From contig CM062296.1 in NCBI GenBank assembly GCA_031216915.1, positions 669,907,732 through 669,971,731 on the forward strand: DNA of 64,000 nt, given 5' to 3'. Source of the stretch: Pictodentalium vernedei. Taxonomy: Eukaryota > Mollusca > Scaphopoda > Dentaliida > Dentaliidae. The translations under genes were made by a program, and so were the position numbers. The notes beneath the pieces were generated by a model. That model did not search any database. It saw nothing but the letters and a program-made list of their open reading frames with translations, and had not been told where the DNA came from. This document shows positions 1 to 11,987 of the stretch, one piece after another (the stretch's first letter is position 1; each line of letters begins with the position of its first letter).

Positions 1-396
1 GGTATGCGAGAGTACATCGCCTCTTAAGTACAACAAAGGGCCTTGTTGTACTCAAGGGACGATATTTGAAGATAATATCTGCTGTGAAGATTACGTTCAG
101 TCCTAGAATGGGGATAGCAGGTCAACAGTCTCCGTGGCTATATGTATCTATCCACAGTAGAGTAAATGTTTACCTCTTTAAATATCTGCACACCATAAAT
201 TATTATCTGAGAGATCTTTCCAATCAGTACATGTATCACCAGAAATGGCTGAAATAGTGAAAGTCCTTGTGTCCATCTGATTGTATGTAGAGATTAAATT
301 CTGAGTCACTCTTGTCGGGGAAGTACCCACGATTTTTAGACATGGGGAATACGTTTGGAATACATATAGAAAATATCTCCACCGCCGCTATCTTGT

Positions 397-403
397 GGAG
401 TGT

Positions 404-434
<31 letters not shown>
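397..434. repeat. GT microsatellite running into a G tract
   Basis: A short (TG)n run is followed directly by about 16 G residues. Similar homopolymer G or C runs occur at 10254-10267, 10741-10757, 18969-18980, 21210-21240, 21831-21842 and 31231-31254. They have no coding value; the open frames they create (poly-Gly or poly-Pro) are artefacts. Confidence 0.9.
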
Positions 435-1041
435 TTACTATAAATAAACAATGCTCATCAACAACAAAATTACTCGAAGGTTTTGAATTTTCGAATCCCC
501 GCATTTGCCGATCTTTTTGAAGCATACTGTGATGATGAATGTGCACAACTTTCGTGGCAATACAAAATGAATATTTACAACATATTTTAGTCCAAGATTG
601 TTGGACAGTTGATACAGTGTAACTAGCTTTTATGCCAGGTAAGCATCATGACGTTTGATGAAGCGAAAGTTGTTACGCCGTGACTGCAGTTACAGCGTAA
701 CAACTTCCACATCATCAAGTATCATCGATTGGAGGAGTTAACGCGTTGGTTGACTCGACGCCATCTTTCGAGTTGCGCCGTTTTCACTGAAATTCCCACA
801 ATCCAGTTGGACAGAGCTCAGCGGTATTAACAAACTACAGTTTAGACGACTGAAACTTGCAACACAGCTAAACAATAAAAAATATCGCAGTCGAGCTTAA
901 ATGACTATCTCGATATTCATTTCATTTTGCCGACCACCTGGCTCGGTAAAATTTTACTAGATGTGTCAGTACGACAAATACCGCGAGCTAAAAAAAATGT
1001 CCTGAAAACGGATTCGCTGAGTTTTCACATCATAACCTATA
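435..1041. other. Non-coding stretch, nothing recognised
   Basis: No supported gene, RNA or clear repeat is visible. An imperfect hairpin lies near 655-715, where a 'gtaacaacttt...tgttacgctg'-like element is mirrored, but it matches no other copy in the window. Confidence 0.5.
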
Positions 1042-1510
1042 TTCAAGGTCAATAACTCCTCGAAAAATCATTCGACCTGGTTCAAACTCGCACTTGATTC
1101 ATAGGTGCCCATGACAACCCAACATACCAGAAATTAGCCAATTATCTCAATATATGGTGAAGATATGCGGAAAACTATTATTTCGGAAGCTCAAGGTCAA
1201 TAACTCCGTGAAAAATCATCCGACCGGGACCAAACTCGAACTCGATTTGTAGGTACCGATGACCTATTACAAGTACCCGTGACAAAGTCAGATGTCAGAA
1301 ATCAGCCAATTATGTCAATGCAGGTGAAAAAAGTCCGGAAAACTATTATTTCGGAAGTTCAAGGTCGAAAACACAGCGAAATATCTTCCGATCGGAACCA
1401 AACTCGAACTCGATTTGTACGTACCCATGACAAAGCCAGATACCACAAATCAGCCAATTACGTCAATGTATTGTGAGAGAAAGTCGAGAGACTGTTATTT
1501 CGGAATGGCG
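1042..1510. repeat. Minisatellite, about three 150-170 bp units
   Basis: Three diverged direct units begin at 1042, about 1190 and about 1358, each opening with a 'tcaaggtc' box. Each also contains 'aaactcgaactcgattt'-type text, a 'catgacaa' box, 'atcagccaattat' and 'aactattatttcgga'. Unit lengths are about 148, 168 and 150 bp. The open frames inside are by-products of the repeat. Confidence 0.75.
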
Positions 1511-1888
1511 GAAAGACAGAATGACAAGGGTAAAACTATATGTCCCTGCCATTTTATGGTGGGGGGGATAAAAATTCGAGACGAATTTTATACATATCAT
1601 TCGAGAAAAAGACTCATTGATATTCTCAATTTTTTATATCGTACAACTGCGTGGAGAACCAAACCTATTATATACAGTGAGATTAACAGTATTTTGGAAA
1701 TCATCAGTTTCAATGTTTAAAGCCAGAAGAATTTGTGAAGGTGTGTGCTGACCGTACGGTTGTCCATAAATGGGTTGATAAGTTGGTCTTGTATTCTAAC
1801 AGAATTGTAATTATGTAACATAGAGTAGATGGCTGAATCTGTAAGGTCCAATACCAAGATTTGATAATTCCAGTGAATATAGAATAAA

Positions 1889-2019
1889 CGTTTTGTGTTT
1901 TCAAGTAAAAAATGTATTTAACGAGTAGGATTAAGAATGAAACCGACGAGCCTCTGGCGAGTCGGTTTCATTCTTAATTCTACGAGCAGAATAATTTTTT
2001 TACTTGAAAACATTATACG
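1889..2019. repeat. Long imperfect palindrome at the start of a dispersed repeat
   Basis: Arms of about 63 bp face each other around a tctgg centre near 1953-1957. Each arm contains 'attaagaatgaaaccgac' and a 'tttacttgaaaac'-type box. The right arm continues into a sequence that recurs at 24300-24600, so the palindrome belongs to a dispersed element family. Confidence 0.75.
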
Positions 2020-2490
2020 TTTATTTTGTTTATCTCATAAATCTTCTACAGGGCAGTCGCGGCAAAATCGTGCTATAATTCGCTACAAAACACAGCGAGA
2101 AGTGAGGAGCACTTTGGTCCAATTCGATCGACCAGCAAAATTGGCAAAAATAAACAGGGCGCAGTAATACATTTCTGTATAAAAATAATTCCTCTACAAA
2201 CTTGAGCTAAACTTGCAAAAATACTTTATCATATGGGCGGTGTGTGGTGTTTTCTACTGGCATTGTGTAATACTTTCAAAAAGATTTAAAGAAATCAACA
2301 ATCGAACTATTAATTATGCTAGACAAAGGTGGTAGATGCCAGAGGTCAACAAGTCCGTCGCTACTGGGGGAATAAATTCTTTCAGTGTTAAACCAACGGG
2401 GGAAATTTATCGCCCTACTAGGTGAATAAAGCAAAAATTTATCCAAGGCCTTTATTGTTCAAATAAACGGTTATTTATGGGATAAAATAG
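1960..2490. repeat. Dispersed repeat, copy 1 (partner at 24300-25130)
   Basis: Blocks shared in the same order with 24300-25130 include the 'gggcagtcgcggc/agc' box, 'aagtgaggagcac', 'ccaattcgatcga', 'acaaacttgagctaaa', 'gaggtcaacaagtcc' and 'tttatgggataaaat'. No coding capacity is evident. It is probably a non-autonomous transposon of unrecognised class. Confidence 0.65.
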
Positions 2491-2718
2491 ATTAAAGAAC
2501 GGTGGCTGAGTTAGTAATATAAGTTATCTCCGCCAACATGTATGGTATATGGAGATTTACAACCTGGATGTTGGTTTTTAAACACCGAGCAAAACAGCTT
2601 TAAGTGCATTTGATCTACAACAGTGGGACAATAAATCTATTTCAAATTATATTACCCGGTTCACTAAAATGACAGTTTACCAAAAACATTCTAGAAGATT
2701 TTCTCGTTAGTGGCATTA

Positions 2719-2959
2719 TTAACCCTTTCACCCCAGAAGCCGTTTTTCCGAACGGGTCACAAGCTACGTCATAATGTCATTAAGTGGGATGGCTACAAGG
2801 TAAATGTGTGGTGTAGACCAATTAATATTTTCAACGTGCAGCCCTAAGGCAGCACGTTGAAAATATTAATTGGTCTAACCCCAACATAATAAACATGGAC
2901 TCTTCCAATTACTGCCATTGAATTGACATGGAAGATACGACCAGGGTTCAAAGGGTTAA
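2719..2959. mobile_element. TTAA-flanked MITE, family A copy 1
   Basis: The element is bounded by TTAA on both sides with termini CCCTTTCACCC and GGTTCAAAGGG. Its centre is a near-perfect palindrome with arms at 2815-2839 and 2852-2876. TTAA target duplication with CCCTTT-like ends is typical of piggyBac-related non-autonomous elements; assignment to that superfamily is inference. It interrupts the gag region of the Ty3 element. A second copy in opposite orientation is at 5763-6002. Confidence 0.8.
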
Positions 2960-3106
2960 AGGAAACCCGGGACTGAGTTGAAATCCATCGTCATAATGAA
3001 AAGTTTATATAGTGCTGGACTTTTAGCAAAACAGGCTGTACAATCATGTGGAAATTCAGCAGAAAAAGAGAAGATACATTGAGGTAATGTACGTAATGAC
3101 ATAGAA

Positions 3107-3400
3107 ATGTTGAAAGATCATGTTAAGAGAGTGATTTTTGTAAAATTACAGGGTTATGATAGAAATGATAGTACTGTCGCAAATGTTCATTCTGGTGTAT
3201 CTCAGTGTTCTGAACAAAATTTTTCAAATAATTTTGTTTACAATTCTGGATACAAACATCAAAAATATGTGTGCTTTGGTGTGGTGGAATTTGTTTCACT
3301 AGGCAAATGTGTCCAGCTTATAATTCTCGGTGTGAGGGCTGTTTGAAAACTGGTCTTTTTCTAAAAGTTTGCAAAAATAGGAGTTTCAAAAGTTTAGAAA
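3107..3400 (+). pseudogene. Ty3 gag fragment with zinc-knuckle remnant
   Basis: A short gag-like frame leads into a cysteine-rich stretch (about 3265-3345). Read with one frame change, its Cys pairs resemble the knuckle that precedes protease in Ty3 elements (C-x2-C, later C-x2-C followed by a K-T-G box). The frame is broken inside the knuckle. The identity rests mainly on position directly before the retropepsin motif. Confidence 0.5.
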
Positions 3401-3553
3401 ATCAGATTTTTCATTGAAAACTCAACGTAGTGCACGAGATAGAAAGTGTGAAAGAGGCGAAAGTGACTAATGTGCGTGGAAGTTCTGTACATAATGTAAA
3501 ACCAGTTTTGCCATTTTCTTTTCCCATGGATACAAAATCTGTTTTTGTACATA

Positions 3554-3804
3554 TTAACCCTTTACCTAACATGAAAAGCAGACGACACTTGCAAAAAAAA
3601 TTCTTGAATAACTAATTTTTTTCATTTTTTGTCTCAAAAACATAGGTTATGACCCCTCGTTGGAACGAGCTCGACGAGCTCGTTCCAACGAGGGGTCATA
3701 ACCTATGTTTTTGAGACAAAAAATGAAAATATTATGAAAATTAATTGGCGATTTTTGAGAATAGCGCTGGCCGGTTTTGGCCGTTACGTTGGGTAAAGGG
3801 TTAA
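3554..3804. mobile_element. TTAA-flanked palindromic MITE, family B copy 1
   Basis: The element runs from TTAA-CCCTTTACC to GGTAAAGGG-TTAA. A long central palindrome (about 3630-3727) has arms ending in 'ggaacgagctcg' and reading outward through 'cataacctatgtttttgag'. It sits inside the Ty3 protease region; when the element and one TTAA are ignored, the flanking frame is continuous across the site. Other copies lie at 16255-16494, 18377-18603 and 31883-32130. Confidence 0.85.
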
Positions 3805-4445
3805 CAGTGCTTGGACAAGTGCATTAATTAACACAGGGGCTAGTATTAGTTGTATTGCACAACGTTTCTTAAGTAAAGCTGGTTATGGCAAAGTGAAACT
3901 GGAAAACTCTCATATAAAGAAAGTGACAGGTGTTGGTGGTGAAACTCACGAAATCTTAAAGTTCCTTTAATGGGATAAAGTTAGAGCATTTGTTTTATGT
4001 CTTCGGAAATCTTCATCACCCTTTAATCATTAATATTGATTTTATGATGAAACACAAAGCAATTATAGATTTTGACTCCCAAATCGCTCATTTAGATAAT
4101 GGGGAAACGGAAGCCTGTTTAACGCAAACAAATGTAGCCCCAGTACGTGCAAATTCCCAAATCGTTGTTCCCCAAGAATCTGAAATGAATCTTTGTGTTC
4201 AAGTGACAAATAATGTAGGTAAGTCTGTTGGTTTAATTGAACCAACCCAATGTGTACATAGGTGAGGTATTATTGGTGATAAATCTTTGGTTGCTTTTAA
4301 AAGTAACCTTGCCTGTATGCCGATTATTAACCCCTCAAATGCAAATGTGGAAATCCTTCAAGGACAAGTGCTTGGTATATTTTCTGACACTGATGTAAAT
4401 GATGTACATACATTCGTCTCCACTAACGAAAGTAGTAAATATATG
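3805..4445 (+). pseudogene. Ty3 retropepsin-like protease fragment
   Basis: The frame after the MITE contains the aspartic-protease signature region L-I-N-T-G-A-S at about 3820-3845. The catalytic Asp of the usual D-T-G-A is replaced by Asn, so this copy should be inactive. A downstream stretch at 3990-4265 contains hydrophobic text (H-P-L-I-I-N-I-D-F-M) typical of the second half of the protease and the linker to RT. Frameshifts separate the pieces. Confidence 0.65.
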
Positions 4446-4463
4446 TAGAATATACCCGTAGCA

Positions 4464-4574
4464 GCTTGGTGTATCAAATGTTCACCACGGGTGGTGAAGT
4501 GGTGTTAACCCCCAGCCTTTGGCGCGCGGTTAACACTACTTCATCACGAGTGGTGAACATTTGGTACACCATGC
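4464..4574. repeat. Imperfect palindrome with 47-bp arms
   Basis: Left arm 4464-4510 and right arm 4528-4574 are about 85-90% complementary and share 'caaatgttcaccac' and 'gtgttaacc'. A related 'gtgttcaccacggttggtg' box recurs at 5030-5048, so the whole 4464-5050 stretch, lying between Ty3 protease and RT, is probably another inserted non-autonomous element. Its exact ends are not clear. Confidence 0.7.
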
Positions 4575-5159
4575 TACGTTGGGAATATTTTATTTATACC
4601 ATGACCGTCAGATTATCAAGAGTCGCTATTATTTTCTCTCGATTTTACTGAACAGCAGACGCACATACCTGCGAATCTGTTTTTGTTTACACGAGCATCG
4701 GTGGGCGGTACTTCCGCTGTCAATTTTATCGCCGAAGCGAAATGGACAAAGAAACAGAGCCTTTTTAGTTTTAATAACATAATAACATACTATTTCGAGT
4801 TATAGATGCTTTATTAACATGAGACAATGCATGTTTGTTAATTTTTTGCATCTTATGAGGTAAACCCATTTAAAAAAGAAATAAATAATTGTAGGTTTCA
4901 TTTCACTCTTCTTGAGGCGACATGCGATAAATTTAGACACGTTCGCATTCAGGTCGACGTCACCAAGGTCAACGTGGATGTAGTTCCACTGTAGGTGTAA
5001 ATTTTAACTATTGAAATGCCATTGCTGGCGTGTTCACCACGGTTGGTGCATAAAGCTAAAATTTATGTCATAGGCTTTTCATGTATAGTAGAATAGGTTA
5101 TCATGGTATAAATAGAAAATAAAGAGGGGCATAAAAATGAGACAAAAGGGAAAAACGGT

Positions 5160-6900
5160 AATCAACAGCGAATAGAATTTTATTTTGTACATTCGGATCT
5201 TACAGATAAGGATAAAGAAGTGTTTAAATTATTTCTTAGTAAAAACCGTGATGTGTTTGTGACAAATTTAAGCGAATTAGGTGCTACAAATGTGACTTCT
5301 CGTCGTATAGAGACTGGTGATGCCCCACCAGTGTGCCAAAGATTTTAATGGCAATCCCCAGAGGTAAAACGGGAAATGGAAAGACAAATAGAAGAAATGT
5401 TAAAGGCTGATATCATAGAGCCAAGTGATTCTCGATGGCAATCACTAGTAGTGATTGTAAAGAAGAAGAGTGGAGAATACCGTTTTGCAATGTATTGCAG
5501 GAAATTGAATGAGGTCACTAAACCAGTTTTATTTCCACTTCCACGACTTGTCTGTGTTTTGGATGCTACTGGTGAAGGAGAAGCCAATTTCATTTCAGTA
5601 TTGGATCTCGCGAGTGGTTTTTTTTTTTTTTTGGCAAATTGCCATGGACAGTGAAAACTGTCCACAAATCCGCCTTTGTAACACATAATGTTGTGTATCA
5701 GTGGAAAAGATTGAGCTTTGGTTTAATAAATGGACCCTCAAGTTTCCAGAGATTAATGCACCTTAACCATTTGAACCCTGGTGGTATCTTCTATGTCAGT
5801 TCAATGGCAGCAATTGGAAGAGTCCATATTTATTATTTGGGGCTTGACCAATTAATATTTTCAACGTGCAGCCTTAGGGGTGCACGTTGAAACTATTGAT
5901 TGGTCTACACCACGCACTTACCTTGCAGCCATCCCCCTTAATGACATTTTGCCTAGCTTATGACCAGGTCGGAAAAACGGCCACGGGTGTCCAAAGGGTT
6001 AATGTACCAGGTTCTCAGTACAATGAATTTCAAATATGCACTGGTATTTGTCAATGATTTCTTGGTATTCAGCAAGGATTTATCTCAACATATGCAGTAC
6101 CTAGATTCCATTTTTACTCAACTTCGAAAGGCTAACTTGACATTGAATCCGAGTAAACGTAAATTTGTAATTAGAGCGGTTACCTATCTTGGACATGTGT
6201 TATGCAAAAATGGCGTTAAAGTTGATGCAGCAAAAACAGAGGCTGTCAGAACGTTTCCAGTTTCCAAATCACAGCATGATGTCAGAAGCTTTGTCGCATT
6301 ATGCATTTTCTACCGCCGCTTCGTTAAAGGGTTTTCGCATATAGGACACCAACTGACAGAACTTCGTAAAAAATATTTAGAATTCAAATGGACAGAGTGT
6401 CAAAATCGTTTGATAAGTTAAAGGATAATCTAGTTTCGGCTTCGATTTTAGCATTTCCACATATGGCAAAACCATTTTGTTTAACAACAGATGCTTCTGG
6501 TACAGCTATTAGCTAAATTTTAGGACAGTTGGATAATGAAGGAAGGGAAAAAGCAATTTCCTATGGTGGACGTTTCTTGAAACCAGGAGAAAAACGATGA
6601 TCTATTTCCGAATTGGAATGTTTGGCTGTTCCTGAAGGAATAAATGCTTATCAAGTGTTTGTGGCAAATGGAAAATTCACGGTATACACTGATCATTAGG
6701 CATTGTCATATTTGCAGAAGGTTAAACATTCAACAGGTAGGTCATCTCGCTGGTTCATACTTCTCCAAGGATATTCGTTTAAAATTAAATACAAATCTGG
6801 AAAGAAGAACACTAATGCCGATTGCCTCTCTCTATGCGCACACGTGAGAATGAAAAGGGAGATATTGAAACAGATATACTGGACAATATTCCAAGCCCTG
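5160..6900 (+). pseudogene. Ty3 reverse transcriptase and RNase H, broken
   Basis: Frames at 5376-5654, 5639-5760 and 6003-6421 give RT finger and palm motifs in order: the L-K-A-D-I-I-E-P-S box, V-V-I-V-K-K-K-S-G, R-K-L-N, F-P-L-P-R, L-D-L-A-S-G, F-G-L-I-N-G-P-S-S-F-Q. The position normally occupied by the catalytic Y-x-D-D is F-V-N-D, so a catalytic Asp is lost. RNase H text (T-T-D-A-S-G, S-E-L-E-C) follows at 6420-6850 with in-frame stops. A MITE splits the palm at 5763-6002. Confidence 0.85.
5763..6002. mobile_element. TTAA-flanked MITE, family A copy 2, inside RT
   Basis: This is the inverted counterpart of 2719-2959: TTAA at both ends, a 'caaagggttaa' right terminus, and the same central palindrome built on 'ccaattaatattttcaacgtgc' (about 5848-5914). 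It splits the Ty3 RT between the S-S-F-Q box and the F-V-N-D box. The RT reading sense resumes after it. Confidence 0.8.
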
Positions 6901-7162
6901 ATGTGAATTTGGCTGACAAGAAAGAAACAGATTCAAATGATAGTCGCCACAGTTAGGAAAAGTTGTGCCAAACAGCATTCTTTTATGGAAACACCCAAAA
7001 CCATACAAAAGCAAATGCCATAGATGATCAACATCCATCAACACCTGAAGATAAACCTGAAGCGGACATCATTAAATTATAACAAGAATGCTCAGACTGT
7101 ATGCAAATGGTCAAGTATTTAATTAACAAAGAACTACTGAAGATACAAAGCGGCAAAGATAT

Positions 7163-7282
7163 TTGTGCTAGGGTCTGATAAAAATGTTTTTATTAGATGG
7201 AGCCCTGTATCAAAGGTTCCAATTGTGCTGGGGTCTGATAAATATGTTTTTATTAGATGGAGCCCTGTATCAAAGGTTCCAA
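7163..7282. repeat. Tandem 60-bp duplication in Ty3 integrase 5' region
   Basis: Positions 7163-7222 and 7223-7282 are near-identical direct copies (two to three mismatches) containing 'gggtctgataaa' and 'agccctgtatcaaagg'. The duplication lies just before the integrase zinc-binding region and is probably a replication slip or local duplication in the dead element. Confidence 0.9.
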
Positions 7283-8640
7283 CAAAGAACAAAACACTTT
7301 CCACGAGATTTATCATTTATCTGACAAACTACTGCCCCGTGTTCTTAGGAGAGACGCTATAGTAACCTTTCATGACAGTAAGGCTGGCGAATGTCACCTT
7401 GGTGTTGAAAGAACTTATCATACTATGCGATTACGGTATTTTGGGCTGAAAATGTACCGGATTGTATTCGATTTTGTGATGCATGTCAAAGAAGTAATCG
7501 GAATTTTTATAGCAAAAATGCTCCACTAACTGCAATTCCAGTTGAAAATACCTTCGATTTGGTTGCACTGTGACATACTGGGTCTAATCACAACAACTAC
7601 AGAAGGACACAAGTACATTTTGCTGGTTGGTGAAAGCTTAATCAAATGTTGTGAGGCATTTCCGTTGAAGACACAAGAGGCATCAGAGAGGAAACGTACT
7701 ATACAGTGAAATATTCTACAGATACGGCGTTCCTCATACATTGGTTTCAGACAGAGGTGTCAACTTTATGAGTAAACTGGTTCCTGCAGTTTGTCACATG
7801 TTTCAGGTTACACAACATCTTACCAGTGCTTACCATCCTTAAACAAGTTCAGCTTGTGAACTTTGGAATAGCACAGAAGGACAATCACTAAGAACATATG
7901 TAAACCAGGAACAGAACAATTGGCACAGTTTTACCCAGCATCATGATGGCATTCCGAATGAGTCCTTCAACTCAAAGTATTGGATTTTCACCCTTTAAAA
8001 TTTTGTTGGGCCAAGAAATTTGAACATTTGATACGGCGGTGATACCCCAAGACAAATTGCCAAACGATGTACACAGATACATAGAGGAAGTGACAGAAAA
8101 ACTGAAAGTTGTTACAAAAATTGCCCCACAAAACACAACAGAGACACAAAGAAAAAGTAAGAAAAATCCTGATAAAAATACACAGGAACCAACATTTCAA
8201 ATTGGCGATCAAGTTTGAAGCACAGCCCATTCACTCCCAATGTTTTATCCAGTAAATTCCATAACAAATGGCAGGGACCATTTTATATATTGGACAAGGG
8301 ACCAAACAATACGTGTTATCTGAGAAATTGTCAAACAAACAAAGTTTTAAAAGGTGCATGCCATGCAAACAGACGTAAGGCTTACAGGGATTCAGATGAC
8401 AGAATAACTGAACAGGTTCCAGAAACCTCTACAGAGCAAAGTGATAAGCAGAATAAGAAGACAACTGTGGGCAGAAATGATATTCATCCTAGTCAAACGC
8501 CATCAAAGATGTACCCAGTCGATAAATTAATTAAAGTTAAGTATGTCAATGGAAGAAAACATTACTGGGTGAAATGGCAGGATGACGAGGTTAAACTCTT
8601 AGAATCAGAGGAGAAGATTCCACTAGCTGCATTCATATAG
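7280..8640 (+). pseudogene. Ty3 integrase with chromodomain-like C-terminus
   Basis: The 7257-7529 frame carries the integrase N-terminal region (L-P-R-V-L-R-R-D, F-H-D-S-K, H-L-G-V-E-R-T-Y). The catalytic core at about 7540-8030 survives only as fragments with stops. The 8215-8640 frame is the best preserved: F-H-N-K-W-Q-G-P-F-Y-I-L is the usual post-core box. Its last ~45 residues (V-D-K-L-I-K-V-K-Y-V-N-G-R, Y-W-V-K-W-Q-D) look like a chromodomain, a targeting module found in many Ty3 elements. Confidence 0.8.
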
Positions 8641-8872
8641 GAATTTTTGATTCACAGGACTCAACCAGGCAAACGTCGGCGTCGACCATTGAAGTTATTT
8701 AAATAGATATTTAGCTATGTATAGTCATGTATTAGCTGAAAAGATAAGCAATTAAGTTTTATAATGTTTTATGTGGGCTTTTGTATTTAATAAAAGTCGA
8801 GATCTACAACTCCAAAATAAGGCAACATTTTATGAAGAGTAAAGGTGTTTATATTTTTGGGGGAGACAATAG

Positions 8873-9545
8873 TGTTGATATGTTATGTTGTGTTTATTCC
8901 AAAAGTTTGATTACTTCGGGTAGGGTTACATCAAATTTGTTAACATTTTTTACTCAATGTGGTCTTTGGAGGACCAAAATTTTTCTGGTAGGTGGGTTAT
9001 GTTATAGGCTGAATCTGACGAGGAACTGAGTGTAATACTGACGCCTTTGTTTATAATTAATGAAATTTGACAAGCACCTGAGAATCATACTGACGCCTTT
9101 GTTTGTAATTAATGACCCTAAATCTAACAAAGACAGTCACTGCATAATCCAGTAGAACAGAAAATTCACATATAAGTTCCCACTGTTATTCTCAACTATT
9201 AGCTGAAAAAGTTGCTTAGAAAGGAATAAGCTGTGCTTGTTTACCAGTGCTTCTCGGTTTCCATGATTCTTTGTTCTGTTGTGTAGGCAACTGAAGAGTA
9301 TAAATATTTCCTTCATGACTGAAGCTACACACTTCAGTTATGTAGAATAAACTATATATACTGTTTATTTGTCTATAGTTGATGTAAGTAAAAGGTTTAT
9401 TAATTACAGCCATCTGGCTATGCCTTCCCATGCCAGTTTTCAATGCAATATTTCTTTTTGTTGAAATTTCAATATGTTAACTACATGTACTATATGTATA
9501 CATTGTTATATTTTAGTATACTGGCAAATAAAAATATCAATATCA
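8873..9545 (+). repeat. Candidate 3' LTR of the Ty3 element
   Basis: A purine-rich tract (ggggga, 8859-8866) precedes TGTTGATA at 8873. The segment ends near 9545 in ATATCAATATCA, giving the TG...CA form of an LTR, and an AATAAA-type box lies near 9528. It contains an internal direct repeat of 'actgacgcctttgttt' at about 9036 and 9095. No 5' LTR copy is available for comparison, so the boundaries are inferred. Confidence 0.4.
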
Positions 9546-11826
9546 ATAATTATTTTATATTTTAATATCCCCGAATTCTTGATACTTTGGAAGTTAATAG
9601 ACATAATATTGTCAAGGTGATAGCTAAAAGTTGCGATTTTCTTGTTTAAAAGTGTAAATATTTTCGATCATTTTTCTGACTGGGTTAAACATGAAACGAA
9701 AATATAGGTATATAACGGACCCCGAAAACCTATTTGTCACCTAAACAGGCAAGCAATAACTCCAACTCTTGTAATTGAGTTTGAAATTTCATGTCCATCA
9801 TGGCGTATTTGTTGAACGCCACATGGGCTATCTGATAACTGATCAAAGAGGTATTCGTCTGTTGTTATTATCTGGGTAAGTATGGCCAGTTAATATTTAA
9901 TTGTTGTAAATAAGGTAAATCGCATATCTTCTGGACACACACCCATATTACGCAGCTAGCCTGTCTCCGAAATGTCAAAAGATACCAAAGTGCTAGTCTT
10001 TCAAAGAAACTTAAAAGCGAGTATTAAATTAAGATAGATCTAAGCGGCCAAGTTCGATAGAGGCAGTGAACTGAGAATTAACGTTCTGGCTAACTAAATA
10101 AAAATAGGGGGATTTCTCGAAAAATGCATTCCAGCCAATTTCAGTCTGAAGATGTGTAAGGCTGTGGGTCGTTGCGTGTAGATGGGGAGGTCCCATGCTA
10201 TATGATAGAGGAGGCACCGCACCGGTGCGAACGTATAGGCACGTTGTGACGTAGGGGGGGGGGGGGGCACAGAGTTCATATTTAGAATAGGAGCAGTCGC
10301 GGGCCTAGTCGGTGGCCACATATGAGAATAGGATCAGAAACACGAAGTACGAACTCAGGGAGCTAATTTGCTTTTGGGTAAACGGCATTACCTGTTTTAG
10401 AAGGCAAGCCATACATAGGCAGAATAGGCTTTGCCTGTATGAACATTATCATGAGACAAACGTAAGGGAGAATTTAACTCCATTGGTGGCAACTGCTTGT
10501 GTGAAAAGCGTCAAGTAAAGTGACAATAAGCTAGTGGCCGTGCGACGGCAGTGCCAGAGTGACATTCCGTCACATGTTAGAGCAGAGGTGTCCGATAAAG
10601 TGACAATACGTTAGTGGCCGAGCGACGCCAGGCAGTGGAAGGGGTGAAGTGAAGAGGCGACCAACGAACAAATACCAGCGAAAAGGTGGAAAACCCAGCG
10701 ACAACAGAGAATGCGGGCCCGCAAGTGACTCAAAAACTGTGGGGGGGGGGGGGGGGGTGATTGACGTTTTGTTTTCTTATTCTTTTGGATTCCATGTAAA
10801 TCACCAATTATCATATTTATTTTTTTTATATATATATGTATTAAAACTGTTGTTTTCAGTGAACCCCTGTTGATTTATGCTTTTCGAGGAAAAGTTATTA
10901 ACCCCTTCAGGATAAGAACCACCCCAACAAAAGTGAAACGGACGGGTCGTCACGGTAAGACATGCGTTCAGGTGCGAATTCAGTCAACACACCTTGAGTT
11001 TTGGCTGAATACGCGGCGTGAATCTATTTCCCCCAGTAACGACAAGCCCCGGTTTCCGACAAATATTTTAGCTTTGTTATGTATGCGTTAGGGTAAATTG
11101 CAGTAAGGAAAATTATCATGTCCTATTCTGTGCATTCCATCGAATGTTGAATACGCGACGTATGGGATAGGGCAGGTATCCCATTATAGCACGTTGTTTT
11201 ATGTGGCTTGATAGAATGAGCTTGTGCACGTAGAAATATTTAGATATTAGGTTATTCATGAATTTGGATTCAGGGCAGTGTAGCCGACACTTGATATGTT
11301 AGGTTTTCATTTAGGAACGCTTTGTGTGTCAGGTTGTTTTAAGAATTGTTGGAATCAGCTAATTGCGTTGATTCAGTTTTTAGTAAAATAACATGACAAA
11401 CAAAGTAAACGAATGATGTCCATATAGTTATTTTATTTCCACGCAAATTATCTAATACATGTAGGTTAGGTCAGGGTTAACGGGGGCATGTTCTGTATAA
11501 GGTTCGTATCTTCACGGCAACCTTTATGTGTGACCTTAATCAGTTGTGCTTAGGGGTGTTAGACGGTTGAGCGCGACAAATGATGTGTGATAGGTACAAC
11601 TCAATGGAACACCTCCTTTCGTCATCAGATAAAACTGTGCTTAATTTGGTATAATTCATTGTATTTTATTATCATGGAATTTATATTTCAGAGAAAATAG
11701 TGTATATTATTATTCAATATAACCATAACGGGTTTATTATATTTGTGTCTTTAATGTACTAGTTAGCTGAGCATCTTATTATTTGTAAATATGGAAAAAT
11801 ACACTTCAGTTATGTAGAGTAAATAG
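9546..11826. other. Non-coding stretch, no gene recognised
   Basis: No coding frame here has recognisable protein character. Two G homopolymer runs lie at 10254-10267 and 10741-10757. A local near-duplicate of the 'agtgacaata.g.tagtggccg.gcgac' box occurs at about 10518 and 10598, an 80-bp direct repeat. Confidence 0.55.
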
Positions 11827-11987
11827 AGGATATCTGGTGTTTTTGAGTGGATACCTAAAATTATCTCATGAGTGACCGATAGAAATGATTATTTTTCGCG
11901 GGCGCTTGCGCGAGCGAAGACAATAATTTATCTCGATCACAAGTGAGACAATTTTTGGTATCCACTCAAAGACACTAGATTATAAGT

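Larger units (their letters stand above)
2480..9545 (+). mobile_element. Degenerate Ty3-type LTR retrotransposon
   Basis: Plus-strand fragments follow the Ty3 order: gag with a zinc knuckle, retropepsin, reverse transcriptase, RNase H, integrase, chromodomain-like tail, purine-rich tract and a candidate 3' LTR. Multiple stops and frameshifts make it non-functional. MITEs have inserted at 2719, 3554 and 5763, and another palindromic element near 4464. No 5' LTR is recognisable inside the window, so the left end is truncated or too diverged. The left boundary is approximate. Confidence 0.8.

Noticed and set aside
9323-11815. 18-base identity 'acacttcagttatgtaga' at about 9327 and 11801 as a second LTR
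   Set aside because: The match does not extend on either side, so it does not support an LTR pair.
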